64,000 nt of DNA from Wolfiporia cocos (Eukaryota; Basidiomycota; Agaricomycetes; Polyporales; Phaeolaceae): assembly GCA_029448655.1 (NCBI GenBank), contig JACCLO010000005.1, forward strand, positions 1,860,001 to 1,924,000, given 5' to 3'. Shown in pieces: positions 11,217-23,749 of this stretch (positions within the stretch are counted from its first letter, which is position 1; each line of letters opens with the position of its first letter). A program made the translations under genes and the position numbers. The notes below the pieces were generated by a model, which was given only the letters and a program-made list of their open reading frames with translations, did not search any database and was not told the origin of the DNA.

Positions 11217-12429
11217 TTACTCCTGACGAATCTCATTCGGGGGCGGAGGCATAGGCGGAGGAGGCATGCTCACAGCCGGCTCGCCGGGATTCATCGGCGG
11301 CGCCAACATTGCACTGCGCACCCTAAACAGCATCATCCTGTACCACTCCTGATTCACGCCGGCCTTCGTCTGCTCTTCCGTAAGCTGTTGGAGCTGTGAA
11401 AGCTCCTTGAGCCACGCGGTTTGCCAATTCACGTTGCCATGCTCGTCGACCTCGAACTGCTCGTCCGGCTGAAAAAGAGGAGGATAGCCGGGAGGGGGCA
11501 TCAATTGCGGGGGCGGAGGCGGCGCAAATGGCGCGTCGTAGCTGGTGTCGAGGTCAGCGACCGCATCGTCGACTGCCGGTACGACGTACGCAAAGTGAGG
11601 TGGGGGATATCCTGGAGGCGGGTTGCTAGGACCTGCTTGGTCCATGGGCGGCGGTGGCCCTCCAGGGAAGCCCGGAGGGGGAGGTGGCTGTTGCTCATAG
11701 TTCTGCGCATCCTCGCCAGACGGATGGTAATCTACATCTTCCTCAATGCGCGGCTGGGCTTTCTGCGCCTTAGGCTTCTTCTTCCGCACACGATGCACAC
11801 CTGTCCGTGGGTCGACATTGTCGTTGACCGTCCAATACGAGCCCTTCCCACGGTCTGTCAGAGGACGAGGCACCTTCTCGAAGCAGGGATTAAGAGACAA
11901 GTTATGTCGGACCGAATTCTGCGTTTTTCAAGTAAAAAGAGAAATCAGGCTCATTCGTAGGCTTTATCGCTGTCATCAGTACCCACCTTCCAGCCAGGAG
12001 GTGCAGTCCTGAAGTAAGGGAACTGAACGGCCGCTGTCAGTCACGAATAGGCACAAGATATGAAATAACGTACCCTCGACTCTATAGCATAATATATATC
12101 TTCCAGCAGCAACTTCTGATTAGGTGCGCCCTTGATGGCGTATCTGTCGAATGGCAGATACGACGAGGTTGAATATTGATGTCGCATGCAGCGTTTACAG
12201 ATGGTGGCGCATACCGGATAAGAGTGGAATATGGATAGAATGGCTTGCTCCCCGGTGGACCGTCACGCAGGGAATCGAGGTTCAGAGGCAGCCCGCCCGT
12301 GAGATCGGGCTGGTTCTCGGGATAATATGAATGCGGAGGTGGCATAGGCTGGCCAGGATGGCCTTGCATCATCTCCGGAGGCATAACCTGCGGCGGGGGC
12401 TGCGGGGGCGGCTGCTGCTGCTGAGACAT
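11217..12429 (-). CDS. Forkhead (winged-helix) transcription factor
   Basis: Four exons: 12429-12215, 12143-12074, 12022-11987, 11918-11217. The forkhead domain is assembled across three introns: [36 protein letters not shown], then [18 protein letters not shown] (recognition helix) and [10 protein letters not shown]. The region ahead of it is Gln/Pro-rich ([20 protein letters not shown]), and the tail is extremely Pro-rich and ends NEIRQE. The domain is short, as in fungal Fkh/Fhl-like factors; subgroup assignment is not possible by eye. Beyond its start the sequence turns into the repeat-rich island. Confidence 0.93.
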
Positions 12430-12580
12430 TGTGACACTCGACGTTGCCAGCAGCGAGGACGAGTCGGAGACAGGCGGAGAGACGACTTGGGCAAGAAAGA
12501 CAGGACGAACGTGCTTATGTCATCCGTGTGAATTGATCTGAGCACGCACGGGCCAGCCCTCGTCGCCGCGAGACGCAAAC

Positions 12581-12649
12581 ATGGCGCGGACGACATTCTC
12601 GAGGACGTCTGGGACAGCGACGGCGAGGTGGACGACGGTATTGTGTTTG
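12581..12649 (+). pseudogene. Remnant of the 5' end of a lost gene
   Basis: An ATG at 12581 is followed, two bases out of phase, by an acidic coding-like stretch (ADDILEDVWDSDGEVDD). One extra CG dinucleotide in ATGGCGCGGAC would explain the offset. Coding character fades about 70 bp later. The remnant would have been divergent from the forkhead gene. This reading is an inference from composition; the family is not recognised, although the acidic, Trp-containing N-terminus recalls small Yae1-like proteins. Confidence 0.3.
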
Positions 12650-13929
12650 CAGCCGCCCCTCCTCAAACACACTCATACAACGTCCAAATGGCAGAAAACC
12701 CGAGAAAACAAATTTGTTCCCTCCAAGCACAAGAATACACAAACAAACTCTGTCCAAAGCCGGCCATCGCTCCTGTGCCACTTCAGTTCTGGCTTTGCCA
12801 GGCTTGAGCGAAGCACAGAGACCAGGGATACAGTTGTCTTAGTGTCCGAGCTATGTCGCTGTGGTATATCCGACTGCTTGTGCTAAGGCGCGTTCAAAGA
12901 AGTCTGCTGCATGTGGCGCCGCTTCCATCCGGACCCCGCCACCTGGACCCACCCAGGAGTACAGTCGAGTGGTTTGCTCTTCCCAGCCCATTCAATCACC
13001 CATAGGCTCTGAAGTGGATGGGAAAGCTAGTAGACGGCAATCTGGTCCCTTGGAATGTGTTTCGCATGACCACCGGGTGAGTCCGACATCTCGTACCTGT
13101 CCTGACAGGCACCCTGCACTGTCAGATTGCACACTTGTTCTTGAGCAAGCCACGGACAACCTGCTTGCCCTCAGCAACGCAAACAGTATGTCATAGCATG
13201 ATTACTTGTTCGTCAGGAAAGTCCCGATTGATCTGGGCTAGTCCCATCAAATTCGGCTAACACTGACTATCAGCGTGCCTCGGACGCATGAGGTTATCCA
13301 TTCACGGTGCGCCGAGGTGCTTGACAGTGGAATTGCTGTGCAGGTTTAAGCGGCGAGGTGATACTTGGTAAGCCCAGCCAAAAACCTTTTATCTCTTGAG
13401 GAGACTCTGCACGACTTTGTCGCACGATTTCGAGTATACTCATAGCCTCGACCATAATGCATATTAATGCTCTACTGACACCGCGACCGCTCATCTTGTT
13501 CACTAGTGCGCGAATGGAAGCTATGAACGTGCGATGCTGCAGCGAAACAAGGAAATTAATTAGCCATGCAGCTCGAGATGTCTGATCTGATTACGGGGCG
13601 TTTTATACGAAGAGACCGATGATAATTTTACTCTCAAGCAGCTCTTTAAGTCCTGATAAGACAGCGGTCGCCCTGCTAGTTCAACGACAGCCGTGAAGGA
13701 GCCGATCCATAGATGATGGTGTTGCCCCGTCTTATCATTTTGTATGGCCTTATCCAATGGCTTCTTGTATACCAGTCGATGTGGGGTGACTCGAGGAAGA
13801 TCTTTGCCGCAACCAACGCTTCCAGCAGTGATAGAGCGAAGCTCACAAAGTCTCGTATTTGCAGGATGTCGCCCGCGACTTCTCGAGAAGCAATCTGCAA
13901 GCGAGGCATCGGGGTCGATTGTTCGATAG
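12650..13929. other. Gene-free stretch at the left border of the island
   Basis: No intact gene is seen. Frames up to about 110 residues overlap on both strands without motifs. This marks the change from compact gene space to repeat-rich DNA. Confidence 0.5.
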
Positions 13930-14245
13930 TAAAGGGTCGGGGGCCCTGAACTGGGTGCGTATATGTCCCTCTCGGTTGTTACAACCAGAGAAGCGCCATT
14001 ACGGTGATAAGATTCAAGCAAGTCCTCCCCCACAGAAGATTCTCCAGTGTACAAGACTGGCTTTCTTGCTCGCAGTCGATTCGACAAGAACTTCAAGGCG
14101 AGGTCGTCGAGAACTTGATCAACTGAGGGTAGGGCTGGGCAAACTAAACTTACGTCTCGACATACGTGCCGAGCAATTATCAATTATTGCTCGCGGTCGT
14201 CACAGATCATGCAATTTATGACATACCGACCGGCGCGACGCGTGC
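13930..14245. repeat. Segmental-duplication arm A, left part
   Basis: This stretch is repeated, diverged, at 30,836-30,921 plus 31,463-31,695 and then 42,408-42,455. Shared phrases include GAAGCGCCATTACGGTGATA, CTTGATCAACTGAGG and GCCGAGCAATTATCAAT. Arm A lacks both the solo LTR and the SINE/Ty3 block found in arm B, so it preserves their empty sites. Confidence 0.8.
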
Positions 14246-16264
14246 CATAAGGCAGTAAGGCGGCGCCGGCACGGCATAGCCCGCTACCGATGAACATTAA
14301 CCGGAAGATTGTGCATGAAGTACAAATACAACAGACGTTTCGTATATGCGGGAGTAGATGCCGCCGCGGCTTCCTCCCCTCCCCCCAACCGTGAATTGTC
14401 ACGCTCGTGCGTCGCGACGCGTCTAGCACGCTGCGGTTAGTACTGGTATGTTACTATTGCTTTACTTACTATATGCCCTGTATATGCTATGGACAGATAC
14501 AATAACAGTAGCTCAGAACTTGAAATGAACGGTATTGAAGATGAAATGGCTAACATTAATGACGACTATGGGGACTCCTCGCGGCAGCACACAAGCAGGA
14601 CCGAAATCGGCAACTACGTGCAACCCTAGAGGCCTGAGGCGACGAGAAAATCACTGGGCATGTTCTAGCAATTCTGGACTTAGCATAGTTTGGACTTGAC
14701 AACCTTGCTTTGGGCAATCTTGCTAATTCTTAGCGATGATATCGTCCATGGTGATTGCACGATGACGGCATTCGGACAAAAGCTGTCCGGAAGGCATCTT
14801 TAGACACTGCATTTGACAAGCATGTTAGCAATATGGTTGACCAAGCCTGCGAATCGACCAATAATGCGTTCACCACAAATAACAATCTGAGCTATCCAAA
14901 GAGTCTTTGCTTTCTCATCTTTGCGAAAGAGGAATGGTTGCACAATGATTATAGCTGCCGCCGCACGCACACTATCGGCTCAGGGATCATGTTGCACACA
15001 AAATTGATGGATGAGGAAGACATAAAATATAATATTGACAGACAAGCAGGCGTGCATTCGCACGGTATCATTAGTCAAATGTTCCAATACGTGACTGCTA
15101 CGTGACATAGTCGTTACACTTCCAAATCGGCCCATCTATCGGTCAAGCGCTGTTCTCATTTCGCGCATTAGTCCAAGCGCTTGCCCGTATCGCCACTTCC
15201 CATCTGTACGACACCGTCTATTCAGTTAGCAGCATGTATACTTCAATAAAGCTTAATGATGCCTACAATCAACAAAGCCACGATGGAGGGTGTGCGTGGT
15301 CGAATTTCGCCAAGATGTTATCCGGCAAAACACGATGTCCATGATACTTTTGTTGGCCCATGCCGCCTGTCGTCCATCTAGTCCTCGACGGTAAGCATCC
15401 ATGAAGCGCAGCGAGCGATTATAGTATCTATATAGCACAACTAAATTACAGTACATCTGCTGCCTTTGACAATTAAACGGGTGGATTGTAGCTTGCCAAC
15501 ATATCCTGAGGCAGCCGGTGTCCCTGTTTAGCTGCCGGAGCAACCTAGGACTACCGTCAATGTCATTGGTCGGTATTAATGGTCCAACTCACATTCTCCT
15601 TACCCTAATCATTATCTTCCGGACATGCTCGTTCCAAGCTTGAGTGCGCCCCTAGATTTTATCTATTTTAAGGTTGAATAGACGTCGCCTGGGCATGAGT
15701 GAGTGCCGGATGGCTCGGGCGGTGTTGAGAGTGATATTGATAAGACAATTTCAAATAGCTTGTTTTGGCGTTGACTGTAGTCCCTCCCGTGTAAATGCTA
15801 AGGCAATTCAGCAAAGGCAAGGATCATAAATCCGCCCGCAAGCGATTGTGCGGAATGCAATTTTCTACAAATCTGTGGTTTTCGATTTCGGAGACTGTAC
15901 TGCACAGAATTCGCATTAATTTTACAGTGATTCTGTCACGTTGCTTAGTCATCCTTTGATGAGTTTGTATGCACACTATCTTACTACAGGCGTGTATATA
16001 CGCGTACCGACACAATCGCTGAGGTCAAACGCTGCCGGCGTTTAAACGTTTACCGTCTGGCACGAGACTGGTGTCGGTCGGAGACATCCAGACATCCGGA
16101 TCAGACTTGTATTCCCGCGCATACAGATTGATAACAGAATTTATAACTGGAGACCTGCCCTGAAACCTTATGCGTACCGATTTACGCTCCAAGACCCACT
16201 ACCTCCGGTAGCGGGAATTGGGTTCAAAAGCGATCAGTACGTTGCCATTGGGAGGACAATGTAG
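14246..16264. other. Gene-free DNA inside duplication unit 1
   Basis: About 2 kb absent from the corresponding place in unit 2. A 46-codon acidic open stretch starts at the ATG near 14,490 (MDRYNNSSSELEMNGIEDEM) and could be a transposase relic. No protein family is recognised elsewhere in it. Confidence 0.35.
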
Positions 16265-16420
16265 GCAGCTGTCTATGTAGAGCCAAGTTCATCATTCTCG
16301 TAGTCCTCTAGAGCACACTCTGACTGCCTTTATAGCGGTAGAGATCTGACACAGTGTCTAGGAGGCAGTAGCTGATGCCCAATCAGGTGGTGCAGAATCT
16401 AGGCGCTATGCTGTTGACGG
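16265..16420. repeat. Segmental-duplication arm A, segment upstream of the methyltransferase
   Basis: Matches 42,460-42,640 (shared CACTCTGACTGCCTTTATAG and GGTGGTGCAGAATCTAGG). The two copies then diverge for several hundred bases before aligning again inside the methyltransferase. Confidence 0.75.
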
Positions 16421-16642
16421 AGCTAAAGCCTTTTTCGACCTTATCTGACGATGCAGCGTGAGGCTCCGCGCTCCCTTACTATCACCGAAGTTCAATGAAG
16501 TTGCTTTTGGTTCTCCTGGCTCACTTGGATTCACTGGTCTTGTACCCAGACCTGTATCTGTATGACTCGCACTGTCACCGTAGTCTCTAACACGTCCAGC
16601 TGGGGCATTTGAACCGTTTCATGCCCAGTCATCACGGTTACA

Positions 16643-16870
16643 TCAATTTCGCGAAGCTGCCAAATGCCAGGTACCTGATGTAGCTGTCTGATCCCCAGGC
16701 ACCTCAATGCCTCGCTGAGGCCTCATGAGAATGAAGGCGTTGCGTCTCTTGTTTGTACGATAATCGACAAGAGTATATGTTGCTCTAGCACCCCCATTTA
16801 GTTCTGAGATCCGGCACATATGTGTGCCACCCATCCCGAACTTGGTATTCTGCGGATTTGAAAAGAAATC
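16643..16870 (-). pseudogene. Possible decayed cytochrome P450 exon
   Basis: Read on the minus strand, a frame gives NTKFGMGGTHMC followed by RISELNGGARATYTLVDY. FGMGGTHMC resembles the haem-binding loop FxxGxxxCxG, but the Gly after Cys is missing. A good intron end lies just upstream (GTAATT, TACTAAC, CCGCAG), yet its donor phase does not match the exon. With no other P450 domain nearby I treat it as a probable relic; it may be unrelated. Confidence 0.22.
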
Positions 16871-17224
16871 GTAGGTTAGTACATGACGAAATTACGGACA
16901 CTGCTGATGGACAGGCATACAGTCGGGGTGTTGTCCTCCGTCCTGATGGGCCATAGGGTCGGTAGTGCGGGTGTTGTGCGTGGCGACAACAGCATTAGCA
17001 TGAAGTGCTCCGATCGCGATGGGAGCGGTAGGTGCTATCGCAGCGTCGTAGTCACGCTCATAGAAAATGTGGCGCAGCTTGGATCAGTGTTCTCCCCCTC
17101 ATTCAGAGGTCTGTGCCGCAGCATCGCAGACATCTCTGAGCAAATTAGACATGCTGGCGGTACGCCGGCGGTGTTATCTTGTCACCCCCCTCGGAAGCTG
17201 TCGTGTTCAACATATGAGAATGCG

Positions 17225-17232
17225 TATATAAA
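17225..17232 (+). promoter_or_regulatory. TATA box candidate of the O-methyltransferase
   Basis: TATATAAA about 200 bp upstream of the ATG at 17429, in GC-balanced DNA. Position and sequence fit a core promoter; not proven. Confidence 0.4.
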
Positions 17233-17428
17233 CCTGGCCTAGTCGGGGCATTCGTGTCCAGGTGCAGCTATCGCAATACCGCGCTCTAGTGTTATATCTC
17301 TAGCAGGCTGCTCTTTATCCAGCACGAGTCTTGCGGTCAATTTTGCCAACGACAATCTATGTGGGTGTATCCGGTGCCATTCGGTAATCATTGACATTCA
17401 TTGACGGTCCGCAGAGCTACAACGCATC

Positions 17429-19052
17429 ATGTCCAATGCAGAAAGGGCGCAGCAATTGCGGGACCTGCTCCGCTTGCTAAATGATTCCGCGGAAGTGATA
17501 ATCAAAGATTGGGAGGGCGGCGAACAGACAGCTCCTGTTGAGTCTGGTGCACCTCTCCCAACTCCGGAGGTCTATGAGGCTACTCGGATTGTCACCGGTG
17601 CTTGCGGGATGTTCCTGGACCTCGTCCAAGAGCCTGGTAGTCGTCTGACGGAAATTGCTTGCGTATACTTCCTTTCGAGAGCGTTGCACGTTGCAGCCCA
17701 GGCACGCGTCGCCGAGATCCTCGCTGATGCAGACCCGACCGAGGGCATGTCGGCTGCACTCATAAGCGAGAAGACAAGCATAAATGACCAGAAATTGAGT
17801 AAGCCCTCACCATTGCTGAAACTCGTCGCGTTTCTGATAGCGTTGTAGCGCGTGTGTTGCGCACGTTGTGCTCCGTCCATGTCTTCAAAGAAGTCAGACA
17901 CGGCTACTTCGCAAATAATCGTACTAGCGACGCACTCGCCCGCGATCACTATCTATCTGATTGGCTACTCCTTCAGTGAGTATCTAGACCATGCAAGGCT
18001 ATGTACTGACAAGTGTCAATAAGCGGTCTCGAGTATTACACTGCGGCGGATCAGCTACTCCCATTGCTATTCGACAAAGTGAAGACTAATGCAACATCCG
18101 ACCGAATCACTGCATGGCAGGATGCAATGGGCGCCGGTGTTACGATATGGGAATATATGGATCAACGAATTGAGCAGCCAGACGGCTCCCTTGGACCGCG
18201 CCTCCGACTCGAAAGCTGGACTCAGGCCTTGATGAGTGGCGGGCGCGCGATTGCATCCGGTATCTATTCAGGTCTGTGGCTGTGCTGTGTACGGTATGCT
18301 GCGCGTATCAATAGCTTCCGGCATAGATTACCCATGGGAAGCCCTCGGCTCGAGCACTATCGTGGATGTAGGCGGAGGAGTCGGTATGTATATATGACCT
18401 CGTCACCGCAGGGTGGCTGATAGCCTCATCACAGGCGGTACCAGTCTCGACCTTGCCAGACGATTCCCTAGCCTACGCTTCGTAGTAGAGGATCGTCCTT
18501 CGACTATTGAGCTGGCACAAGCAGTATGGACGCGCGAGTACCCGGAGTCTCTGCAACGCGGCCGTGTCAAACTCGTGCCACACGACTTCTTCACAGAGCA
18601 GCCAATCAAAGGGGCTGAAGTGTACTTTATGCGGGCCGTCCTGTGCGTGCATCGTCCTACCACGCACATTGCTTGCGAGATGCTGAGCCTGACGCACATG
18701 GATGGTTTCTAGTCATAACTGGCCCGACGATCAATGTGTCACTATTTTGTCCCATTTGCGTGCAGCGATGGGACCAGACTCGGTCATCCTAGTTGCCGGC
18801 CATGTCATCAACACCACTATGGGCTCCCCTTCGCTTAAGGCAGCTCCGCCTCCTCTTCCTTCCAACTATGGAATTGCAGGATACTCCGGGAATGTCTTCG
18901 ACCTGATGATGATGGCGATCAACAATGGAATGGAGCGCACGCCGGAGATGATTGACGCAGTTGCCAAGCGTGCGGGACTGAGCCTGACGAAGATTTGGGA
19001 ATGTCGTGGTGACATCTACATTGCAGAGCTCAGGGTCAGAGAAGATTCATAA
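17429..19052 (+). CDS. SAM-dependent O-methyltransferase (COMT-like)
   Basis: Transfers methyl from S-adenosylmethionine to a hydroxyl group, usually of an aromatic small molecule; substrate unknown. Six exons: 17429-17808, 17849-17975, 18024-18271, 18315-18383, 18435-18642, 18713-19052, with introns of 40-70 bp. An N-terminal dimerisation/winged-helix part (CGMFLDLVQEPGSRLTEIAC, RVLRTLCSVHVFKEVRHGYF) precedes the SAM loop STIVDVGGGVGGTSLDLARR. Next come FVVEDRPS, the VPHDFF motif, and LHNWPDDQC with the catalytic-type His. The C-terminus RGDIYIAELRVREDS is complete. All junctions keep frame, so the gene looks intact. It is convergent with the P450 at 20.66-23.0 kb. A second, dead copy lies at 43-44.5 kb. 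Confidence 0.9.
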
Positions 19053-20661
19053 GCGCCCACTGTCAACACGCCTAGATTTTGCCATGCAGCTGGATATATG
19101 CATAGGTCTGGCCACTTGTTCAACACATTGGTTCATTTAATGTAGGAATGAGGGCCATGATGGGGTCATCGCAGGCCTGCGCGGCACTGACTTCGTTATC
19201 AGCAACTATGAATATTTTCGCTGCCCTACAACACAAGGCAAACTGGTACAGTTTACGACCTCACCGTGCGAAATCGCAATGATCGTTTAAGCCTGCAACT
19301 AGCTGATGAAGGCCTACGGCATGCTGCGAGATGTCACCGGCTACATCACTGTTACTATCTGCGAATGAGTATTGGCAACATTTCTCGGCCGCAGTACGCG
19401 CCGCATTGAGCATACCCCCGAATTCGTTAACGTCGCGATCAAACAGACTGCCGTGAGTTTGCTTAGAGGGCATTATGATAGTAATTCGGGTAGTATACAA
19501 GTATCACAATTGTGAGGATGCGCGTCGTGCTGTAGGCCAGCGTCGCAGTCACGAGATGGGGTCACCTACACCCGCCCTGACAGACCTTGTACAGTGGCTG
19601 CTGCAGTATGTTTTTCGCACTCCGCTCGGGTCCTCCCGAGTGGCAGCAGCCACGTGCAAGGGCTGGGGACGAGACTATCAGATTTAAACTCAATGCATGG
19701 CTGGAAAACTATTTGCCAGACTAGAGTATGTTTGTTGTTTCGTAGTCAGACTGGAAATTGATTTGCAACGAGTGGCCGCAGCTTATCTACACACATATAT
19801 TGTAACCTGTGGCATGCGCCACACAACGCGGCGCGCTCTATAATAGCGCGTTATGTGCTTCGTCATATATGCTATTCATAGACTCTCCATCTACCAGTAC
19901 ACGAACTAGAACTTGTGGATGAGGCGACTCGAGGCTGGCGTGACATATTGATGCTGCTCCTTGCATCCAATTCACATTGCTCCTCTGCTGTCGATCTTAC
20001 CAGCGCAAATAAGATCCCTCCTCGATTGGCAAGTACCTCCAGCACTGATAACTCGCGTTTTGCTGATGCGCCGCCCGTAAGTGTATCGCCTCTGTCCAGG
20101 TTGATGTTCAGAGATTGAGCGCTCTTAGGTGCCACACGACGCGTCAGTTCTCATTGCTTGACTAATTCAAGAAAGCACACCGGTGGTCATAGCTTAGTAC
20201 GAAAAAGGGTGGAATCAAAACTGCATCATGGAAGGATGTCGCTTTCCGACTAACAGCACCACCCCACCTGTGTGACGGGTGGAAGGGGATTCTTGTGTCT
20301 TGGGTCACTCCCAGTTCTCCAAACCTCTCGTTGAGCTGTATTCATGACTTATACCACATCGAGTCCGCAGTATGACACGGTGGCGACATAGGAACAGCAT
20401 GAGCAGACATATCGACCAACACCGCAAAGTCGTGACACTACAGTGAGTGCCAGCCGGAGCGCGATCTTAGCGTTTATTTCCCAGTGACTGCTTAAGTTAT
20501 CAATATTTTACTCGTACACAATTGTATCTCCGTATCTACAAACTCTGATACTGAAGAGTTTTCTTAGAATGTGCTGTACAACAGAGAGCAGAGAGAACAA
20601 GTAAAGGACATCACTAGCACTATAACCATAGCTCCGCGGGCATGATGTAAGAGACCCTGTT
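19053..20661. other. Region between the convergent methyltransferase and P450 genes
   Basis: The first 300 bp (to about 19,350) belong to the duplicated segment and match 44,539-44,830. The rest shows only overlapping short frames. No gene is called. Confidence 0.5.
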
Positions 20662-23009
20662 TCATGCTTTTCCTTCTGATAATTCACCCACTCTAAGCGG
20701 TAATCGAGGGTTACTTCTGTCAGGTTCCACTGTGGGATAGCAGATGACAGCAAAGTTCCACACAATCTTCTCCTCAGTCAGCGAGAACGTAAAGTGAGAT
20801 AGCAAGACAGCCAGTGTCGCTTCTGAGAAGATCAGGTTGAGTTCCGTTAGTACCAGCGATCAAGAAAATCATCCCAGATCTCACTGATTGCTGCTTCCGC
20901 GAATTTATATCCTCTATAAGTATCGTGTCAGTGATGAGATTCTCCATTGAGAGCCCCGCACCGATACATACATACAGGCCTTCGGTCCCCCAAGGAACGT
21001 TAATCTATCATCATAGTGTGAAGTCAGCATTCAAAAAGTGCACAACCTCGGGAGACATGGACTCACATATTGGCGTACACGCCGGGGATCCGCGCCTCTG
21101 AGATGGTCTTCGGTAGGGGAGATAGCCAGCGGTGGGGATTCCAGACCAACGCGTCCTCTCCCCATAACTCCTCTGAGGTGTTGATGCTTCCAATTCCTAG
21201 TGCGACATATGTTCCTTTCTTCAAATGGAGCTCAGTAATCGTCGTTCCATCGATACCGAGAACAGGCTTGTGCAGCGGCAGGACTACGTCTTGCTCGGGC
21301 CTGGCCAGCATATATATGGGGTCAGATGAGGCATTGGCACATGATGTACAGACATACACACGAAACAGCAGTGGGATTGGCGGGTATCTGCAGCATACTC
21401 AGTCGTAGCAACACCGATAGTCATAGTCAATGACTTGCAATCGTAGTGTCTCTCGAACGACAGCGTCTAGATAGGGCAGTTGGTTGAGTTGATCATACGG
21501 TATGCCCTCAGCGGCCCTTGCTGTCAGCAATTCGTCACGGAGCTTGCTTTGAATCTCAGGGTGATTGGCAAGCAGTTCCAGGATGTGCGAGAGGGTGTTT
21601 GACGACGTGTCTGTCGCCCCAAATACTAACGTACTTGTAACAGCTGGATTTAGTACGCCCCTGAATTTGAGAGAAGTAATAGTTACTGACGATATCTGAG
21701 AAATAACCTCGTCCTCCTGTAATCTTTCTTGGTCGGACGCATTCTGGTTTGCCCTAACTAGTAAATCACTCCATCACCGCCATCGAGGAGATTAGGCAGG
21801 AAGGCATACTGAGAGTGCTCATAATATCCTTTCCCTCGCCCACCTGATGCATTACGGTCTCATCCCCTGCATTAAATGCTGCGATTCTTGCACTGTATAC
21901 TTCATTCGCATTGTCATACATTACGTCAACGCTGTGCTTGACAGTGCGTATATCGTGACTTGGGATAGCGTCTAAAATGCGCCGTTGTAGCCATGCAGGC
22001 CCAATCCTAGAGAGAAATGGGAAGATAGGTGATATGATCATCAGTCCTCGTATGGCAGGTCTAGGGGATTTTCATTTAGTCTTGGGTGCTAAGTGGTATG
22101 TAGATGACCACACTTACGTGAACGCTTTTATAGCTTCACCGTAGGGACCTTGCTCGTCTGTTTCGAAGGAGTCGAAGGAATGCCCAAGACCACCTTGGCC
22201 GATGAACTCTAACGTGGATCTCGACATCCAGTGCAGAATGTCAAAATCTTGAGGTCCATCACGAACACGTTGAGAGATGGCATAACGAAGCTACGATGTG
22301 ATGATGAATGAAAGTGAGCGTTGATGTTGACTCACGCATACCGTACACAAAGTGACAGACCTTGTGAGCAACGCTATAAAATGTTGGCAGCAAGTATCGC
22401 ATATGATTTATCGAGAATAGTGAATTAAGCATCTTCCTTTGCTTCTTATGTTGCATTCCTACGAGGATCAGCTATTGATTATAGTCATCGGAGTGAGTTC
22501 ATGCGAATACCTGTAGTGCTGACCAGCCCCGGACCAAAAACTAGCATATTCGTCCTGGAAACATTAAGTGATCCATCGACACCAGTGTAATAACCGCGCA
22601 ATTACTCCATGAAACCATCAGGTTCTTTGTACGCCTCCACTTCTTTGATCAATATATTGTGTAGTGCCTTCGGGTCAGAAAGGTAAAGCATAGGACGCTG
22701 AAGCTGGCATAAATAAAGTCGCAACATCTACTCGCTCAAATGACCTACACTGAACATGCTATGGAACCTGACAACTAGTCCGTATCTTCGTAAAAGTTTG
22801 TCGTGGAAGCTTCCCCCATCTATGCCGAGAAATTGTGAGAGGTTTCCTAGCCAGAATGAGTCCGGGCGAGGCCCAGGAACATTCCATATACTATGTGCGT
22901 TGCCATTCCGTCGAGAGACTGTCGAGATTATCCAGATAGAAAGAAGAGATATGCAAAGCGGAAGACACCACGAGAGTGCGCTCATCGCCACTAATGAATA
23001 ACAGCACAC
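20662..23009 (-). CDS. Cytochrome P450 monooxygenase, 13 exons
   Basis: Membrane-anchored haem-thiolate oxygenase; substrate unknown. Exons: 23009-22749, 22697-22606, 22554-22511, 22458-22361, 22290-22118, 22060-21810, 21757-21691, 21633-21439, 21387-21358, 21300-21067, 21004-20972, 20913-20885, 20822-20662, giving about 556 residues. Seen in order: N-terminal hydrophobic anchor, PGPRPDSFWLGNLSQFLG, the C-helix region QHKKQRKMLNSLFS, the I-helix FGATDTSSNT, ExxR as RETLRLYPP, WNPHRWLSPLP, the haem loop FLGGPKACIGYKFA, and LAVLLSHFTFSL. Every junction restores one frame, so the gene looks functional. Intron 8 has a GC donor. The haem loop has Lys where Arg is usual before the Cys. Two in-frame ATGs (23009, 22985) are possible starts. 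Confidence 0.88.
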
Positions 23010-23745
23010 GTTTTCTGGTGTTATTTTCTGTCAATGTGAGTGTTCAGTGCGTGAGTCTGTGAGGGTTCTCTGGGGCAAGTTCTCTTTTATTTGGCCCCTG
23101 TGACGTACGCGAGATTACATCGAGACCAACACGGACACATATGCCACGATCAAACTCCTCTCCGACGTGGCTTGGTTGCAATCAACTAAAACCATTGGTC
23201 TGTGTCAAAACAGTGTTCGCACGTAAATCGAGGATTTAGGATATCAAAGTAAACTCCGATTTCTCAAAGGAGGAACGCCCATCATTTCAAATGAGAAACC
23301 GACATAAAATTTGAAAATACAGGTAGCAGTAGTCCGCCATGGGTGTCCACTTTGTACAAAAACGACTTAACAGATACGTGACGTGGGACAAAGATGTCAG
23401 CCTCGAGTGCCCCGGCTTAGTTTCACCATTGCATGATAGACAGTGTGCTCCACACCTCCAGAAGTGACATAATTGCAGCCTACCCGCATACATATTGTGC
23501 AGATCATAAACAAGATAACTACAGTATATTAAATACGTTATAGTACGCGTAAAATGGCCAGAATGCGAGGGGTCGACGACTCCAAAAACACTGTGGCACG
23601 TCGGTAGCGGTGTTGTGGCAGGGGACAGCCACCCGACCTGCATCTTAGCGCGCGCCCGAACGGACGCAGCGGGCGCCAATCGGGCAGAAATCGTGGTTTA
23701 TGCATATGGCCTGGGAACTGCGCTTAGCCGTTGAAATGTGACGGG
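23010..23745. other. Region upstream of the P450
   Basis: Promoter side of the P450 and gene-free DNA beyond it. Nothing specific is recognised. Confidence 0.45.
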
Positions 23746-23749
23746 GCGT

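Noticed and set aside
13560..14183. 207-codon minus-strand frame
   Set aside because: It runs through the duplicated repeat; the paralogous stretch at 30.8-31.0 kb is interrupted, and no family motif is seen.
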